Assembly (NCBI GenBank): GCA_003156795.1
Contig: PMHU01000199.1
Location: 1,875-9,272 of the forward strand
Direction: 5' to 3'
From: Acidimicrobiaceae bacterium
GTDB taxonomy: Bacteria > Actinomycetota > Acidimicrobiia > Acidimicrobiales > Palsa-688
Length of the DNA stretch: 7,398 nucleotides
Below the pieces are notes generated by a model. The model did not search any database, was not told the DNA's origin, and saw nothing but the letters and a program-made list of their open reading frames with translations. The position numbers and the translations under genes were made by a program. How positions within the stretch are numbered: the first letter of the stretch is position 1; each line of letters opens with the position of its first letter. Below are positions 6,485-7,398 of this stretch, in pieces.

Positions 6485-6503
6485 CCGTCCGGCCGCGGCC
6501 CCT
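6478..6503 (+). terminator. Weak hairpin downstream of tRNA-Arg
   Basis: GGGGGC (6478-6483), part of the duplicated tRNA end, can pair with GCCCCT (6498-6503) around a 14-base GC-rich loop, and TTGTC follows. The T run is too short for a confident intrinsic terminator. It is the only hairpin candidate between the tRNA and the convergent tetR gene. Confidence 0.2.
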
Positions 6504-6536
6504 TGTCGGCGATCGGTATGGAACTGTTGAGGTGGG

Positions 6537-7133
6537 CTATGGGCGCGGGGGCCGGAGGCCGTCGAGCACCATGATCAGTAGGCGCCGGCCTTGCTCGGCG
6601 GACAGCGTGCCATTCATGCACATCGGCGACACGAGTTGCATCAGGTCCTGGCCGTCGATGTCGGTGCGGGCCAAGCCCGCCGCCTGGGCTCGCGTCAGGA
6701 CCTGGTTGCAGGCCGCCCAGATGCGGTCGCGCGACGCCGGCTTGAGGTCCGGGTTCTTCTCGAACGCTTCGTGCAGTTCGTTGAGGAACGTACGCTTGGA
6801 TCGGCCGTAGTCGACGTAGGCGTGCAGCCAGGCTTCCAGGGCCGACCACGGATCGAGCTGGGTCAGGCCCCGATCTACCGAGCCCACCAGGACGTCTACA
6901 TCATCACGGTAGACCGCTTCGACCACGTCGATCCGCTTCGGGAAGTGTCGGTACAGGGTGCCGACGCCCACGCCGGCCTGCTTGGCGATGGCCTCCATCG
7001 AGGCGCCGCCACCGTGCTCGGCGAAGACCTTGCGGGCCGCGTCGACGAGGCGCTCGTTGTTGCGCCGGGCGTCGGCCCTCATCGGTCGGTCGCCCACCTC
7101 CTCGTCGATGCTCGCTTTGTGCTGGGCGGTCAC
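6537..7133 (-). CDS. TetR/AcrR-family transcriptional repressor, probably of the adjacent MFS exporter
   Basis: The protein has 198 residues from the GTG at 7133. The N-terminal DNA-binding domain begins RADARRNNERLVDAARKVFA and holds the helix-turn-helix SMEAIAKQAGVGVGTLYRHF (about residues 45-64), a clear TetR signature. The C-terminal helical half (about 80-198) should bind a small-molecule inducer and dimerise. Its WLHAYVDYGRSKRTFLNEL and later segments resemble a C-terminal type common in actinobacterial TetR proteins. The ligand is not predictable. The GTG is preceded by GGAGG ten bases upstream. The longer GTG start at 7175 has a fair AAGGAA, but its extra 14 codons have only about half G/C at third positions, unlike the next 17 codons. 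ATG 7082 is a shorter alternative. The divergent position next to an exporter, with shared palindromic operators, argues for a repressor that controls both genes. Confidence 0.92.
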   Translation of the reverse strand: MTAQHKASIDEEVGDRPMRADARRNNERLVDAARKVFAEHGGGASMEAIAKQAGVGVGTLYRHFPKRIDVVEAVYRDDVDVLVGSVDRGLTQLDPWSALEAWLHAYVDYGRSKRTFLNELHEAFEKNPDLKPASRDRIWAACNQVLTRAQAAGLARTDIDGQDLMQLVSPMCMNGTLSAEQGRRLLIMVLDGLRPPRP

Positions 7134-7184
7134 GGCCCTGGCACCTCCACAACTTATTTTCGCGGAAACGGCCACAAAACTTCC

Positions 7185-7213
7185 TTGCTAAACGGAGGCA
7201 CCCTCCGTATACT
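7185..7213 (+). promoter_or_regulatory. Sigma-70-like promoter of the MFS exporter gene
   Basis: TTGCTA (7185-7190, 4 of 6 matches to the -35) and TATACT (7208-7213, 5 of 6 matches to the -10) are separated by exactly 17 bp, the optimal spacing. Transcription should begin near 7220, about 50 bases before the exporter ATG. The spacer is almost entirely the first inverted repeat, so a bound repressor would block RNA polymerase directly. Confidence 0.75.
7189..7211. promoter_or_regulatory. TetR operator O1 (inverted repeat in promoter spacer)
   Basis: CGGAGG (7193-7198) and CCTCCG (7202-7207) form a perfect 6-bp inverted repeat with a 3-bp centre. Three of the next four flanking positions also pair (7189/7211, 7190/7210 and 7192/7208, with 7191/7209 mismatched). 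The extended half-site is roughly CTAAACGGAGG. The size and symmetry are typical of TetR-family dimer sites, and the position between -35 and -10 is typical of repression. That the neighbouring TetR binds it is inference. Confidence 0.7.
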
Positions 7214-7216
7214 AAA

Positions 7217-7231
7217 TGGAGGAAGCTTCCG
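7217..7231. promoter_or_regulatory. TetR operator O2 (degenerate second copy)
   Basis: TGGAGGAAGCTTCCG matches O1 at 11 of 15 positions and contains the perfect palindrome GGAAGCTTCC (7221-7230). It lies 24 bp downstream of O1, over the predicted transcription start. With flanks, the 24-bp units 7187-7210 and 7211-7234 agree at 17 positions and stand head to tail, which suggests duplication of one operator and cooperative binding of two repressor dimers. Confidence 0.6.
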
Positions 7232-7269
7232 CTTTGCCTCCCAGAATACCAGCGGAAAGGCCGTAGTCA

Positions 7270-7398
7270 ATGGTCCAAGTCTCAAACCTCCAGCGGGCGC
7301 CCAGCAGGTGGCGCGCCCACCCCTCGATCGTTCTCGCCGTCATTCTCACGGCCCAGCTGATGGTGGTCCTCGACGCCACCATCGTCAACGTCGCCCTG
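7270..7398 (+). CDS. MFS drug exporter, DHA2 (14-TM) type, N-terminal 43 residues, cut by window edge
   Basis: Forty-three codons are visible. A basic cytoplasmic leader (LQRAPSRWRAHPS) is followed by the first membrane helix, IVLAVILTAQLMVVLDATIVNVAL. The segment LMVVLDATIVNVAL is the characteristic helix-1 motif of 14-helix DHA2 proton antiporters such as QacA and EmrB, with its buried Asp. Such proteins export lipophilic drugs, dyes or antibiotics, or sometimes the host's own metabolites, across the inner membrane. The substrate cannot be inferred from this fragment. The ATG is preceded by GGAAAGG nine bases upstream. The gene diverges from tetR and has a promoter with two operators. The right window edge cuts the gene, so completeness cannot be judged. 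Confidence 0.88.
   Translation, partial: MVQVSNLQRAPSRWRAHPSIVLAVILTAQLMVVLDATIVNVAL

Noticed and set aside
6491..6500. GGCCGCGGCC palindrome after the tRNA
   Set aside because: A perfect 10-bp palindrome leaves no room for a hairpin loop, and such GC palindromes are frequent by chance here. No regulator link is visible.
6334..6810. A 158-codon plus-strand frame running through the tRNA into the region opposite tetR
   Set aside because: It reads through a certain tRNA gene and antisense to tetR, so it is a shadow frame.
7134..7175. N-terminal extension of the TetR protein from GTG 7175
   Set aside because: Third-position G/C drops to about half in these 14 codons, and GTG 7133 has a GGAGG site. 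The AAGGAA before 7175 keeps it as a minor alternative.

Overview
The window looks like chromosomal DNA from a high-GC actinobacterium, possibly of the Acidimicrobiia type. The class is inferred from general resemblance and is not proven. The evidence is the GC-rich third codon positions, the close match of LysA, homoserine dehydrogenase, ThrC and Rho to actinobacterial proteins, the long Arg-rich disordered insert in Rho, and the gene order lysA-hom-thrC-(thrB)-rho-rpmE that I recall from mycobacteria and streptomycetes.

Layout. From position 6327 leftward, everything runs on the minus strand: a single-domain response regulator, lysA (its ATG directly follows the regulator's TGA), hom and thrC (4 bp apart). 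After thrC come a GC-rich hairpin and a 229-bp gap with a plausible promoter and a C-rich leader. Then follow rho and, 11 bp further on, the first 20 codons of rpmE (L31), cut by the window edge. Where related genomes carry thrB (homoserine kinase), between thrC and rho, there is only this gap.

Right of the response regulator is a plus-strand tRNA-Arg(CCG) whose last 12 bases are repeated immediately downstream. Beyond it is an accessory-looking pair: a TetR-family repressor (minus strand) diverging from the start of a DHA2-type MFS drug exporter (plus strand, cut by the right edge). The 136 bp between them holds a good sigma-70-like promoter. Its spacer is filled by an inverted repeat, which is repeated 24 bp downstream over the likely transcription start. 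This is a textbook autoregulated efflux switch.

How the genes work together. LysA makes lysine from meso-diaminopimelate. Hom commits aspartate semialdehyde to threonine and methionine, and ThrC makes threonine from O-phosphohomoserine. Rho and L31 are housekeeping transcription and translation genes. The response regulator is tightly coupled to the biosynthetic run, which suggests, but does not prove, joint expression.

I found no CRISPR array, insertion sequence, phage gene or clearly new multi-gene system. The most interesting points are the tandem operator/promoter design, the loss or relocation of thrB, a possible leaderless response regulator at the head of the lysine/threonine run, a Ser-to-Gly change at a bicyclomycin-contact position of Rho, a Gly/Ser-rich insert in the ACT domain of Hom, and the rho leader.
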